A stretch of DNA of 64,000 nt from UKL13-2 sp038321965 (GTDB taxonomy: Bacteria > Pseudomonadota > Gammaproteobacteria > Burkholderiales > Usitatibacteraceae). A program made the position numbers and the translations under genes. Positions 35,126 through 43,851 of this stretch are shown piece after piece. Each line of letters begins with the position of its first letter. The stretch's first letter is position 1. The DNA lies in contig JBBQFL010000022.1 of the NCBI GenBank assembly GCA_038321965.1, positions 6,155-70,154 on the forward strand, read 5' to 3'. Under the pieces are notes generated by a model. It ran no database searches and was not told the DNA's origin. It worked only from the letters and a program-made list of their open reading frames with translations.

Positions 35126-36100
35126 TCATTGCTGTGAAACGGCCGTGGCAGCTTGTGCGACCAACGGCGACGTCGTGCCCTCTTTCCAGCGCAGAAATGT
35201 AAAAGGTCTCTTGGGCGTAGCCAGACGCATGACCACAGCCTCACGGACAAAACTGCTTGTATGGCTACCCTCTCCCTCGGTGGCGACGGCGCGAATAATC
35301 ACGATACCGTTTGCAAAGCTGGAATATGGCGCCGCGGCTGCCAATTGCGGAACAGGCAATTTTGCGGCACGTGCCAGTTCCCGCTGCTCAATATACTGGT
35401 CGACGATTGCGCCGGTGGCGCCTGGCAGTGCTAGCAGTACGCCACGCGCAGCGATGCTGGCATTGATACCGGGCTGACGTGAGTAAATCGTAATCAATGG
35501 CGCAACTTTCTCGAACAGTTCTGGCGTCATACCCATGACTAGGCGCAATTCCTCGATTGACTGGAACGCCGCATTGGCAGGTTTGTAGGTGTACCCGGCG
35601 GCGACATATTCGGCTTCTTCTGCCCCCCGGAGGCGCCTTAACGAATCTGGGTCGCGCCAATCGCCTATCGCGTCGGTCATGGATGCGGCCTCATCCTCCT
35701 TCATGCCCTGCGCAAGAAACAAACCGCGCAAGAGCGCGTCCGAAGCCGTATTGATATCGATTTTACCAGACTCGTCCGTCATGCTGACTTCAACTGCAAT
35801 GCCTTGATAGCCCCACGTTTGCAGGCCGCCATCTGCGGTCCATCGTCCTGGCAACTGCGGCGGCTTGAACATTTCGAAAACGCCGCGCTGGACTGCAGCA
35901 TCCGCAGCGGCTTCGAGCCGGGCGCGCGAGACCGAATTGGCAACGATGAGCACATCGGTTCGCATGGCATAAATGAAGGACGAGGCGATCAACATCAACA
36001 ACGTCATGATCCACAAGACGATGATGAGCGCTATCCCCTGCTGCCTTAATTCTCGCGCAGCCGGTGACGTGGCGAGCATCATGTACGGCGCGGTCCGCAT
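35126..36100 (-). CDS. gspK: Type II secretion minor pseudopilin GspK
   Basis: A 324-residue pseudopilin, the largest of the set. The prepilin peptidase site is RQQG followed by IALIIVLWIMTLLMLIASSFIY. The large helical domain inserted after the pilin fold, typical of GspK, is visible (DINTASDALLRGLF...EDEAASMTDAIGDWRDPDSLRR...AFQSIEELRLVMGMTPELFEKVAPLITIYS), including the acidic calcium-site region. Like other GspK proteins it lacks the Glu5 of the major pseudopilin. It caps the pseudopilus tip with GspI and GspJ. Start overlaps gspJ by 22 bases. Confidence 0.92.
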   Translation of the reverse strand: MRTAPYMMLATSPAARELRQQGIALIIVLWIMTLLMLIASSFIYAMRTDVLIVANSVSRARLEAAADAAVQRGVFEMFKPPQLPGRWTADGGLQTWGYQGIAVEVSMTDESGKIDINTASDALLRGLFLAQGMKEDEAASMTDAIGDWRDPDSLRRLRGAEEAEYVAAGYTYKPANAAFQSIEELRLVMGMTPELFEKVAPLITIYSRQPGINASIAARGVLLALPGATGAIVDQYIEQRELARAAKLPVPQLAAAAPYSSFANGIVIIRAVATEGEGSHTSSFVREAVVMRLATPKRPFTFLRWKEGTTSPLVAQAATAVSQQ

Positions 36101-36810
36101 TGCCGCTGGAAAGCGTTGTCGTAGCAGCCCGCTTCTTCACCCAGGCGGAGACTGACGATGAGCGGTGGAACGTTGCGGCCGTCATCGACCTGCAACGTAA
36201 TCCTGATTAGTTGCGGCATGCGCAATGGATTTGTCCATTCGCTAGTCCACTGCGGGTCGACAGTGTCATTTTCTGCTCCGTAGTACCCAAGTTCAAAAGT
36301 TTTTACACCCGTAACCAGCGGAATCGGCTTGGCTTCGTCGACACCATCCCAGTCTTTGGCTTGCAGGTTGAACGCCGAACGCTTGATGAACAGCGTTTGA
36401 CGGCGCTCACCCCCCGGCGCTTCGTCGGTGGCAACGTAAAGGTGCCCCCATTGCAGCCCGCCTTCGCGTGCTGACGCGCCCAGTGTCAGCATGGTGACGA
36501 ATTTCAGTTCGTCCTTCGCGCCTTCGAAAGCGATTTTGGATTCGGGGATGCCGCGCCAGCGCACCGGAAAAAGCTGGCTCAGTTCGCGACGCAAAAAGCT
36601 CTGCACGACGCGTTGGCGTGAGGCTTCCGATACGCGCTTTTCGCCCGTATCCCATGCGCGCAGGCCGACGTTGAGCGAGGCATAAATGAGGATCAGCATG
36701 ACGCCCAGCAGCGTCAATCCCACCAGCATTTCGATGAGCGTAAAGCCCCTGGACGCGACAGGAAAAGTGTAAATACCTTCAGTGCGCCAGCCCAATTGCC
36801 GATAGCTCAC
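36079..36810 (-). CDS. gspJ: Type II secretion minor pseudopilin GspJ
   Basis: A 243-residue pseudopilin with the cleavage motif ASRG followed by FTLIEMLVGLTLLGVMLILIYASL (Glu5 present). The globular part includes the conserved QSFLRRELSQLFPVRWRG and GVKTFELGYYG blocks. The GTG start overlaps the gspI stop as GTGA. Acts in the pseudopilus tip complex. Confidence 0.92.
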   Translation of the reverse strand: MSYRQLGWRTEGIYTFPVASRGFTLIEMLVGLTLLGVMLILIYASLNVGLRAWDTGEKRVSEASRQRVVQSFLRRELSQLFPVRWRGIPESKIAFEGAKDELKFVTMLTLGASAREGGLQWGHLYVATDEAPGGERRQTLFIKRSAFNLQAKDWDGVDEAKPIPLVTGVKTFELGYYGAENDTVDPQWTSEWTNPLRMPQLIRITLQVDDGRNVPPLIVSLRLGEEAGCYDNAFQRQCGPRRT

Positions 36811-37298
36811 GTTTTCGGCCCCATTCTCAGCGTCGAAAGATTTAACACTCTTTCCCGCCGATCTTCAGCCATGAAACTGACTTTGAGCTCGACCTCAAAC
36901 AGCTGCGTCGGCATGAGTTTTTCGTAATCAACCACTGCCTGATCTTTGGGATAGGGATCCTGATACGGACGAACCGCCATCGCCCATGAAAAATCATCGT
37001 CGAACTTACCACCCGACGATCCCTCCTTCAGCTCTGTCTCGGGACCAACGCTAGACAGCATCGATTCAGCGTACATCGTCGCCTTGGCATAGCGGTCGGC
37101 GAGTGTGGCGCCGTTGACACCGCGAGAGAAAATCTGCATCACCACGCCCATGGCCAGCGCAAGCAGAGTAAAGGCGACGAGGACTTCAAGCAGCGAAAAG
37201 CCAGCGTGACCGGCCAGCGAAGAACGCCTATCCATGCGCTTCTTGACGGCAAATGCCGCCGACAGCCGCGCCGGATGGCGGTCTACAAAATCAGACAC
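36807..37298 (-). CDS. gspI: Type II secretion minor pseudopilin GspI
   Basis: Up to 163 residues, with HAG followed by FSLLEVLVAFTLLALAMGVVMQIF and Glu5. GTG at 37298 has GGAGG five bases upstream but gives a long 33-residue leader; an internal ATG at 37235 (MDRRSSLAGHAG) would give a usual 12-residue leader. Overlaps gspH by eight bases. Tip-complex pseudopilin. Confidence 0.9.
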   Translation of the reverse strand: MSDFVDRHPARLSAAFAVKKRMDRRSSLAGHAGFSLLEVLVAFTLLALAMGVVMQIFSRGVNGATLADRYAKATMYAESMLSSVGPETELKEGSSGGKFDDDFSWAMAVRPYQDPYPKDQAVVDYEKLMPTQLFEVELKVSFMAEDRRERVLNLSTLRMGPKT

Positions 37299-37752
37299 GC
37301 GGTCCTCCAGCTGGCTTATCGGTGATCGTCACGTGTCCCGTTAACCAATCCACGTCGATTTCAAAGCCGCGCTCCCCGGCCGCCACGGTCACCCGTCCAC
37401 CGTTGGACGAGCCATCGGGGAAAAACCGTATCGTGCCGACTTTGTCGGAAATGACATCGGCTGCCGCGGTGTAAAGCTTCACGTCGAGCTGGTCATTGAG
37501 TTTGTGCACTTTGGGATCGTTCGGCAGCGTAAACATGCGATTTTCCATGTCGAGCGACAACACGGTTTCACGCTTGGTGTTGATGGCTGCGTCGCGCGCG
37601 ATCCTGAGTCCCGTTGCCACCGCGCGCGCGTTCGAGCGCAGTTCCGCGCCAGAGACACCTGAGAACACCATTTTGGGCAGCAGCGTGTACGTCAGCCCGA
37701 TGATGGTGATCACTACAATCATCTCGATCAGCGAAAAACCGCGCTGGCGCAT
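37291..37752 (-). CDS. gspH: Type II secretion pseudopilin GspH
   Basis: The 153-residue product has a very short leader (MRQRG) before FSLIEMIVVITIIGLTYTLLPKM, with Glu5. The C-terminal beta region (VGTIRFFPDGSSNGGRVTV) matches the GspH/FimT domain. It lies 28 bases after gspG. Confidence 0.9.
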   Translation of the reverse strand: MRQRGFSLIEMIVVITIIGLTYTLLPKMVFSGVSGAELRSNARAVATGLRIARDAAINTKRETVLSLDMENRMFTLPNDPKVHKLNDQLDVKLYTAAADVISDKVGTIRFFPDGSSNGGRVTVAAGERGFEIDVDWLTGHVTITDKPAGGPRV

Positions 37753-37780
37753 GATCAGCTCGTTGAAATAGCGTGAGGCA

Positions 37781-38224
37781 TTATTCCCAGGACTTCAGGT
37801 CGCGGTTAGGCCCTTCGCCACCCTCTTGGCCATCCGCACCCAACGAGACAATCTCAAAGGCCCGGTTCTCAGAGCCCGGTGAACGGTAGATCAAGTCATT
37901 GCGCCACGGATCTTTCAACTCTTCGGCATTTTTGACATAGGGTCCGTTCCAGTTGGGCACGCCGGATGGCGCTTGCAGCAGCGCCTTCAGGCCCTCTTGG
38001 GTCGTTGGATATTTGCCAGTATCGAGTTTGTAAATATCCAGCGGACCCGACAGCGCCACGATCTTGCTCTTGGCGATCTTTGCTTGAGCTTGTTCTGCCT
38101 TGCCAAAAATTGCGTTCACAGACCAGGCAACGATGAGGCCAATGATCGTAACGACAACGATGATTTCAATCAGAGAGAATCCTTGGGCCCGGTTGCGTTG
38201 CACAGGCAGGTTCATGAGTTTCAT
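37781..38224 (-). CDS. gspG: Type II secretion major pseudopilin GspG
   Basis: A 147-residue major pseudopilin. Cleavage motif AQG followed by FSLIEIIVVVTIIGLIVAWSV with Glu5. The conserved C-terminal half includes LDTGKYPTTQEGLKALLQAP, WNGPYVKNAEELKDPWRNDLIYRSPG and the calcium-binding loop region ADGQEGGEGPNRDLKSW. Forms the helical pseudopilus that pushes substrates through GspD. Confidence 0.95.
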   Translation of the reverse strand: MKLMNLPVQRNRAQGFSLIEIIVVVTIIGLIVAWSVNAIFGKAEQAQAKIAKSKIVALSGPLDIYKLDTGKYPTTQEGLKALLQAPSGVPNWNGPYVKNAEELKDPWRNDLIYRSPGSENRAFEIVSLGADGQEGGEGPNRDLKSWE

Positions 38225-38260
38225 AAATACCCCAACAAAATATAAAAGACGCGAGAGAAA

Positions 38261-39511
38261 CTAAATCGGTAAGTTGTCCATGAGGCCGAACATGGCGACC
38301 AACAGCGACATGATGATGCCGCCGATAATAATCGCGAGGCCCACGATCATGACTGGTTCAATCATTGCCATAGCGCGTTTTACGGCGGCGGCGACTTCGC
38401 GGTCGTACACATCAGCGACCTGAAACAGCATTTCGTCGAGCTGCCCTGTCTCCTCGCCCACAGCGATCATTTGGACAGCGAGTTTCGGGAATACGTTCGC
38501 TTCATTCATCGGTTTTGCCATCCCGCGGCCCTCTTTCAGGTCTCGCGCAACGACTTCGATGGCGTCGCGAAACACCACGTTGCCCATCGTATCCTTCAGG
38601 ATCGACAGCCCCGCCAGCAAGGGCACACCGTTTTGCAAAAGGATGGCAAGCGAACGCGAGAACCGCGCCATTTCCATCTTCGTCACGAGCTTGCCTATGA
38701 TCGGCCAGCGCAGAAATTTCACATCCCATTTCGCACGAGATACCGGATCGTTTAGAGAGCGCACCAGCAACCAGATGACGAATGCAACGCCCGCGAACAT
38801 GAGCGGCCAATAGGCGCGCGTAAAGACACCGATTGCCAGCACGGCCTGTGTCGCAAACGGAATGGCATTGCCGGACTGATCGAATATCTGCTTGAACTGC
38901 GGCACGACAAATATCACGAGTATCAGGACTGAAAGAACGGAGACAACAAAAAGTATCGCCGGATATACCATGGCTGACTTGACACTTTCGCGTACTTCCT
39001 GGCTGCGCTCCATGTAATCGGCTAGCCGCATCAGCACATTGCCAAGCGCGCCGCCAACTTCGCCAGCCTTCACCATATTCACGTAGAACCGCGTAAAAAC
39101 ATCGCGGTGCGGCTCCAGCGCCTTGGACAGCGCTGCCCCACCGCGCACATCATTTCTGATCGCGACCAGCAATTCGCCTACCGCCGGTTTTTCGGCAAGG
39201 CCGATGAGAATTTCCATGCTGCGATCCAGCGGCAAGCCGGCCTTCAGCAGCGTCGCGAGTTCGCGCGTCAGCGTACCCAGATCGTCCTGGCTGACCCGCG
39301 CCCTGGAAAACAATCCTGTCGGTTTCGCCCCGGGCTGCCGCGCGACTGCAACTGCAGCATTGTTGCCGGCCTGATTAACCTCAGAAACACGGATCGGTAT
39401 CAGTCCAGTCGATTGCAGATGCGCAATCACTGCTGCCTGGGTCGCGCCCTCCAAGACGCCTTCCTGTGTTTCACCTGCCGCGGAGACGGCCTTGTATTGG
39501 AACATCAGCAT
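38261..39511 (-). CDS. gspF: Type II secretion inner-membrane platform protein GspF
   Basis: The 416-residue protein has two T2SSF domains (about 75-195 and 280-400) around three membrane helices. Typical strings are LTRELATLLKAGLPLDRSMEIL, YVNMVKAGEVGGALGNVLMRLADYMER and MIAVGEETGQLDEMLFQVADVYDREV. Start at 39511 or 39505, seven bases after the gspE stop. Confidence 0.94.
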   Translation of the reverse strand: MLMFQYKAVSAAGETQEGVLEGATQAAVIAHLQSTGLIPIRVSEVNQAGNNAAVAVARQPGAKPTGLFSRARVSQDDLGTLTRELATLLKAGLPLDRSMEILIGLAEKPAVGELLVAIRNDVRGGAALSKALEPHRDVFTRFYVNMVKAGEVGGALGNVLMRLADYMERSQEVRESVKSAMVYPAILFVVSVLSVLILVIFVVPQFKQIFDQSGNAIPFATQAVLAIGVFTRAYWPLMFAGVAFVIWLLVRSLNDPVSRAKWDVKFLRWPIIGKLVTKMEMARFSRSLAILLQNGVPLLAGLSILKDTMGNVVFRDAIEVVARDLKEGRGMAKPMNEANVFPKLAVQMIAVGEETGQLDEMLFQVADVYDREVAAAVKRAMAMIEPVMIVGLAIIIGGIIMSLLVAMFGLMDNLPI

Positions 39512-39518
39512 CAGTGGA

Positions 39519-41288
39519 TCAGTCTTCGCGCGTGACGCGCAATACTTCCTCGATGGTGGTCACGCCTTCCACGGCTTTTTTGAGACCGTTTTCGTACATG
39601 GTCTCCATGCCCTCGGCAATTGCTGCCTCGCGAAGCTCGGTCGCGGTCGCGTGCCGCATGATGAGACTACGCAGCGTATCGGTCATCGGCAGCACTTCGA
39701 TAATCGAAAGGCGCCCGAAATAGCCGGTATGCGCGCAATGTTCACAACCCTTGGCGTGGTACAGCGTGACCGATTCGGCTTTGGTGAATCGCCGTAAACC
39801 CATCTGCTCGACGAACTCCTCAACCGGGTGATACGGCGTCTTGCAGTGCCCGCACAACACTCGCACCAGTCGTTGCGCTTCGATGCCGACGACCGTTGAG
39901 GTCAGTAGATAATCTTCCACACCCATGTCGAGCAGGCGGTTGATGGTCGCGGCGGCGTCGTTGGTATGAATGGTGCTCAATACCATGTGGCCGGTCAGTG
40001 CCGATTGCATCGCGATCTGTGCGGTTTCAAGGTCGCGAATTTCACCAATCATGATGACGTCCGGGTCCTGCCGCACAATCGAGCGCAGCGCATTGGAAAA
40101 CGTGAGGTCGATCTGCGGCTTGACCTGAATCTGGTTTATACCCGGCATCTGATACTCCACCGGGTCTTCGACAGTAAGAATTTTTACGTCCGGCTTGTTC
40201 AGGCGGGCCAGTGCCGTATATAGCGTCGTGGTTTTGCCGCTGCCGGTTGGCCCCGTCACCAGCAAGATGCCATAGGGCTGATCGAGAATCGCGCTGAAGA
40301 CTTTCAAATTCGCGTCGTCAAACCCCAGCGCGTGAAAATCGAGCGCAACACCGCCCTTGTCGAGGATCCGCATGACGACACTTTCGCCGTGCATCGTCGG
40401 CACCGTTGACACCCGCAAATCGATTTCCTTGCCTTGCACGCGCAATTTGATTCGGCCGTCCTGCGGCAAGCGCCGCTCGGCGATATCCAAGTTCGCCATG
40501 ATCTTGATGCGCGATATCACTGCCGCCGACAGTCGACGCGGCGGGGACTCGGTCTCGTGCAAGACGCCGTCGATGCGGTAGCGCACGATCAGCCGATTTT
40601 CAAATGGTTCGACATGAATATCGGAAGCCCGGCGTTCCAGTGCATGGTTGATGATCAGATTCACCAAGCGGATCACCGGCGCTTCTGAGGCCAGATCTTT
40701 CAGTTGCTCGATGTCGCCGAAATCCTGCTCTTCGTCGCGGGTGGAGATGTTGTCGACAATTTGCCCCATCGAGGACTTGCCGCTGCCATACAAGCGTTCA
40801 TAAACGACGTCAAAATCGCTCGCCACCAGCAATTTTGCAATGACGCGTTTGCGACTGGCCGCCGCAATCGCCTTGATCGTATAGGTGTCTGCCGGGTCGG
40901 TCATGGCCAATACGACTTCCGTCTCCGTTTCTGACACGGGAATAGCGTGCGACTCACTCAGAAAACGCGGTGCGACCGTCTCTTCGAGAATTGGCAGCTC
41001 CGGAAACTCCGAAGCCTCGACGATGATCCAGCCGCGTTGTTGCGCCAGCGCCTCGGCCAATTCGCGGCTGGACAGCATGCCTAGACGTGACAACACCGAA
41101 CCGAGTTTTTCGGCGACGGCGCCAGTTTGGCGAGCGGTCTCTTGCACTTTGAGTGCACGATCAAGGTTGGCCACATCCAGCTTGCCACGGAAAATGAGTA
41201 TTTCGCCCAACCGCCGACTAGCCGCGGACGTCTCGGCTGAGCTTTCGGCGGTAGTAGAGTCGTGGTCGCGTTCGACGGGGTTTAGCAA
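39519..41288 (-). CDS. gspE: Type II secretion ATPase GspE
   Basis: A 589-residue cytoplasmic hexameric ATPase. N-terminal domains bind GspL (about 20-160). The ATPase core has Walker A GPTGSGKTTT (346-355), the Asp box TVEDPVEYQ, Walker B IGEIRDLETA and the His box LTGHMVLSTIHTND. A zinc-type tetracysteine module is present (CGHC ... CEHC). No ATG lies near the family start: the first possible codon is TTG at 41288, which I accept with doubt. It is the first gene of the eleven-gene gspEFGHIJKLM-xpsN-gspD operon. Confidence 0.93.
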   Translation of the reverse strand: MLNPVERDHDSTTAESSAETSAASRRLGEILIFRGKLDVANLDRALKVQETARQTGAVAEKLGSVLSRLGMLSSRELAEALAQQRGWIIVEASEFPELPILEETVAPRFLSESHAIPVSETETEVVLAMTDPADTYTIKAIAAASRKRVIAKLLVASDFDVVYERLYGSGKSSMGQIVDNISTRDEEQDFGDIEQLKDLASEAPVIRLVNLIINHALERRASDIHVEPFENRLIVRYRIDGVLHETESPPRRLSAAVISRIKIMANLDIAERRLPQDGRIKLRVQGKEIDLRVSTVPTMHGESVVMRILDKGGVALDFHALGFDDANLKVFSAILDQPYGILLVTGPTGSGKTTTLYTALARLNKPDVKILTVEDPVEYQMPGINQIQVKPQIDLTFSNALRSIVRQDPDVIMIGEIRDLETAQIAMQSALTGHMVLSTIHTNDAAATINRLLDMGVEDYLLTSTVVGIEAQRLVRVLCGHCKTPYHPVEEFVEQMGLRRFTKAESVTLYHAKGCEHCAHTGYFGRLSIIEVLPMTDTLRSLIMRHATATELREAAIAEGMETMYENGLKKAVEGVTTIEEVLRVTRED

Positions 41289-41441
41289 AACGATGCCCTT
41301 GATTTATAAACAAAAAAGACGGAGCCGTGGAGTATATCAGCCGAGTCCGCGCGGGACGCTTTGCCGGTGACAGCGATCATGTTGATCCTGTGTCAAGCTG
41401 TAACAGGAAACGGGTGGCCGATCTACGAGTGGACCGGAGGC

Positions 41442-42332
41442 CTAATGGTTCAACCGGTACCCGGCCGCAAACGCCGTCAGTTGCTCCTGCCAGTCTGGGA
41501 CACGTATTCCGGTGGCTAATTCAATTTTCTGATTGGAAAGCACCGAAAATGCGGGCCTTCGTGCTGGCGTTGGGAATTCATCGGTGGTTATTGACGTCAC
41601 CCGTTTTACCAATCGTTGCGGATCCGGGATCGCTTTGAATATCGCCTCTGCGAAGCCGTGCCAAGAGGTACGGCCATTGGCAGAGACATGAAAAATGCCG
41701 TTGTCGATCGACAACCGTGCTTCATGGTCGACGGCGGCGAACGTAAAGTCGGCGAGCGTTTTTACCCAGGTTGGCGAGCCAATTTGATCGGCAACAATGC
41801 GCAACTCTTCACGCTCTCTGGCTAGACGCAACATGGTCAGAAGAAAATTCTGCCGCCGCTCGGCGTACACCCAGCTGGTGCGAAAGACCAGAAACCGGTC
41901 TGCCACGTTGCTTACCGCGTGCTCGCCGACCAACTTGGTTTTGCCGTAAACACTTTGCGGTGCCGACTCCGCATCTTCCAGGTACGGCTCGCGCGCGTTG
42001 CCCGCAAATACGTAATCGGTGGAGTAGTGAATAAGGCCTGCGCCCAGGCGATTGGCTTCCTCCGCCAACACTCTTGGCGCCACGCCGTTAACCTGCATCG
42101 CCAGGTCCGGCTCTTGTTCCGCCCGATCCACAGCGGTATAGGCGCCTGCGTTGATGATCAGGTCGGGCTTTAAATGTTGGCAGCATCGACGAATCGCATC
42201 CGCATCGGCAAGATTCAGTGCGCCGCGATCAACCGCAAAGACTTCACCCAAATCAGCAAATGACTGTTGCAGCTGCCAACCAAGCTGCCCGTTCTGGCCG
42301 GTAACGAGAATGCGCGGGCGGGTCACCGCCAT
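41442..42332 (-). CDS. rfbD: dTDP-4-dehydrorhamnose reductase
   Basis: The 296-residue SDR enzyme performs the NAD(P)H-dependent last step of dTDP-L-rhamnose synthesis. It shows the N-terminal TGQNGQLGWQLQ dinucleotide motif, NAGAYTAVDRAE, and the catalytic STDYVFAG...YGKTKLVGE (Thr/Tyr-x3-Lys). The ATG shares one base with the rfbC stop. Last gene of the rfbBACD operon. Confidence 0.94.
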   Translation of the reverse strand: MAVTRPRILVTGQNGQLGWQLQQSFADLGEVFAVDRGALNLADADAIRRCCQHLKPDLIINAGAYTAVDRAEQEPDLAMQVNGVAPRVLAEEANRLGAGLIHYSTDYVFAGNAREPYLEDAESAPQSVYGKTKLVGEHAVSNVADRFLVFRTSWVYAERRQNFLLTMLRLAREREELRIVADQIGSPTWVKTLADFTFAAVDHEARLSIDNGIFHVSANGRTSWHGFAEAIFKAIPDPQRLVKRVTSITTDEFPTPARRPAFSVLSNQKIELATGIRVPDWQEQLTAFAAGYRLNH

Positions 42333-42880
42333 CAGGCGAATACTTCAGCCGTGGCAAGCGTTCGGCCTTCGACATCCGCTTTCTTTAGCTGCGGGATGGT
42401 ACCTGCCAGCGGCCAGTCAATGCCGAGCGCCGGATCATTCCACAGCAGGCTGCGTTCATGTTGGGGCGCGTAGTAGTCGGTGGTCTTGTAAACAAATTCG
42501 GCAACGTCGGATGTGACCAGAAACCCGTGCGCGAAACCGACCGGCACCCAAAGCATGCGTTTGTTTTGCGCCGACAGGACTACCGCAACATGCCGACCAA
42601 AGGTGGATGAACTCCTGCGCATATCGACGACGACATCGAACACTTCGCCGACGACGGTTCGGACCAGCTTGCCCTGCGCCTGTTCGATTTGATAATGCAG
42701 TCCGCGCAAAACGCCCTTGACTGATTTGGAATGGTTGTCCTGCACGAAATCCTGCTCAATGCCGACCACTTCGCGGAATGCGCGGGCATTGAAACTCTCG
42801 TAAAAAAAGCCGCGGCCGTCACCGAACACCTTGGGTTCGATGATTTTTACGTCGGGAATTGCGGTGTCAATGATATTCAT
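42332..42880 (-). CDS. rfbC: dTDP-4-dehydrorhamnose 3,5-epimerase
   Basis: A 182-residue cupin enzyme. Key strings are KVFGDGRGFFYESFNARAF, FVQDNHSKSVKGVLRGLHYQ (catalytic His in GLHYQ), GEVFDVVVDMRRSSSTFG, and VPVGFAHGFLV. Third step of dTDP-L-rhamnose synthesis. An 89-base gap to rfbA contains dispersed repeat copy B. Confidence 0.95.
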   Translation of the reverse strand: MNIIDTAIPDVKIIEPKVFGDGRGFFYESFNARAFREVVGIEQDFVQDNHSKSVKGVLRGLHYQIEQAQGKLVRTVVGEVFDVVVDMRRSSSTFGRHVAVVLSAQNKRMLWVPVGFAHGFLVTSDVAEFVYKTTDYYAPQHERSLLWNDPALGIDWPLAGTIPQLKKADVEGRTLATAEVFA

Positions 42881-42896
42881 GAGTTATGTTGTTTTG

Positions 42897-42926
42897 GTGA
42901 AACACTAGCACTGGCGCGGCGTTTGA
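42897..42926 (+). repeat. 30-base dispersed repeat, copy B
   Basis: Starts GTGAAACACTAGCACTGGCG and ends CGGCGTTTGA. It lies in the gap between rfbA and rfbC, inside an operon. The first 20 bases match bioA positions 8344-8363 at 19 of 20 bases. Confidence 0.6.
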
Positions 42927-42969
42927 GACGTTTTTGACCTGCGGGCCTCGCCGAATGGCCGTCTACGCT

Positions 42970-43851
42970 CTAAAACAACTGTTCGGTGAGCATCTTAAGC
43001 AAATATTGGCCGTAGCCGTTCTTGGCCATCGGTTGCGCCAGTTCCCTGATTTTGTCTGCGGTCACCCAGCCCTGGCGATAGGCGATTTCTTCCGGACAAG
43101 CGATCTTGAGGCCCTGACGGCGTTCGATGGTTTCGATGTATTGCGAAGCTTCCAGGAGCGATTCATGCGTACCGGTATCCAGCCAGGCCATACCGCGACC
43201 CATCACCTCGCACTGCAACTGCTGACGCTCCAAGTACAAACGGTTCAAGTCGGTGATTTCAAGCTCTCCACGTTTGGATGGCTTCAGTTCGGCGGCAAGT
43301 TCACAAACTTGTTCGTCGTAAAAATAGATGCCGGTGACGGCATAGCGCGACTTGGGCTGCGTGGGCTTTTCCTCCAGCGAAATCACCTTACCGGCGGCGT
43401 CAAACTCGGCCACGCCATAGCGCTCGGGATCGTTGACGGGATAGGCAAATACCGTGGCACCGCTGGTCTGGGCGTTGGCGCGTTGCAGCAGTTGTGAGAG
43501 ATCGTGACCGTAAAAAATATTGTCGCCGAGGATCAGGGTCGAAGGCGCACCCGCCAGAAAGCGCTTGCCAATCAGGAAGGCCTGCGCGAGTCCATCCGGC
43601 GAAGGCTGCACTTCGTAGGATAAGGACAATCCCCACTTGGAGCCGTCGCCCAACAACTCCCGAAACAGCGGGGTGTCGTGCGGCGTTGAAATGATGAGAA
43701 TTTCGCGAATGCCCGCCAGCATCAAGGTCGTGAGAGGGTAGTACACCATCGGCTTGTCGTAGATGGGCAGGAGCTGCTTGGAAATGACCTGGGTGACGGG
43801 GTAGAGCCGCGTCCCGGACCCCCCAGCAAGGATGATTCCTTTCCTCTTCAT
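42970..43851 (-). CDS. rfbA: Glucose-1-phosphate thymidylyltransferase
   Basis: The 293-residue nucleotidyltransferase makes dTDP-glucose, the first step of the rhamnose pathway. It begins MKRKGIILAGGSGTRLYPVT, the nucleotide-binding signature, with KQLLPIYDKPMVYYPL and ILGDNIFYGHDL following. Its ATG overlaps the rfbB stop by four bases. Confidence 0.95.
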   Translation of the reverse strand: MKRKGIILAGGSGTRLYPVTQVISKQLLPIYDKPMVYYPLTTLMLAGIREILIISTPHDTPLFRELLGDGSKWGLSLSYEVQPSPDGLAQAFLIGKRFLAGAPSTLILGDNIFYGHDLSQLLQRANAQTSGATVFAYPVNDPERYGVAEFDAAGKVISLEEKPTQPKSRYAVTGIYFYDEQVCELAAELKPSKRGELEITDLNRLYLERQQLQCEVMGRGMAWLDTGTHESLLEASQYIETIERRQGLKIACPEEIAYRQGWVTADKIRELAQPMAKNGYGQYLLKMLTEQLF

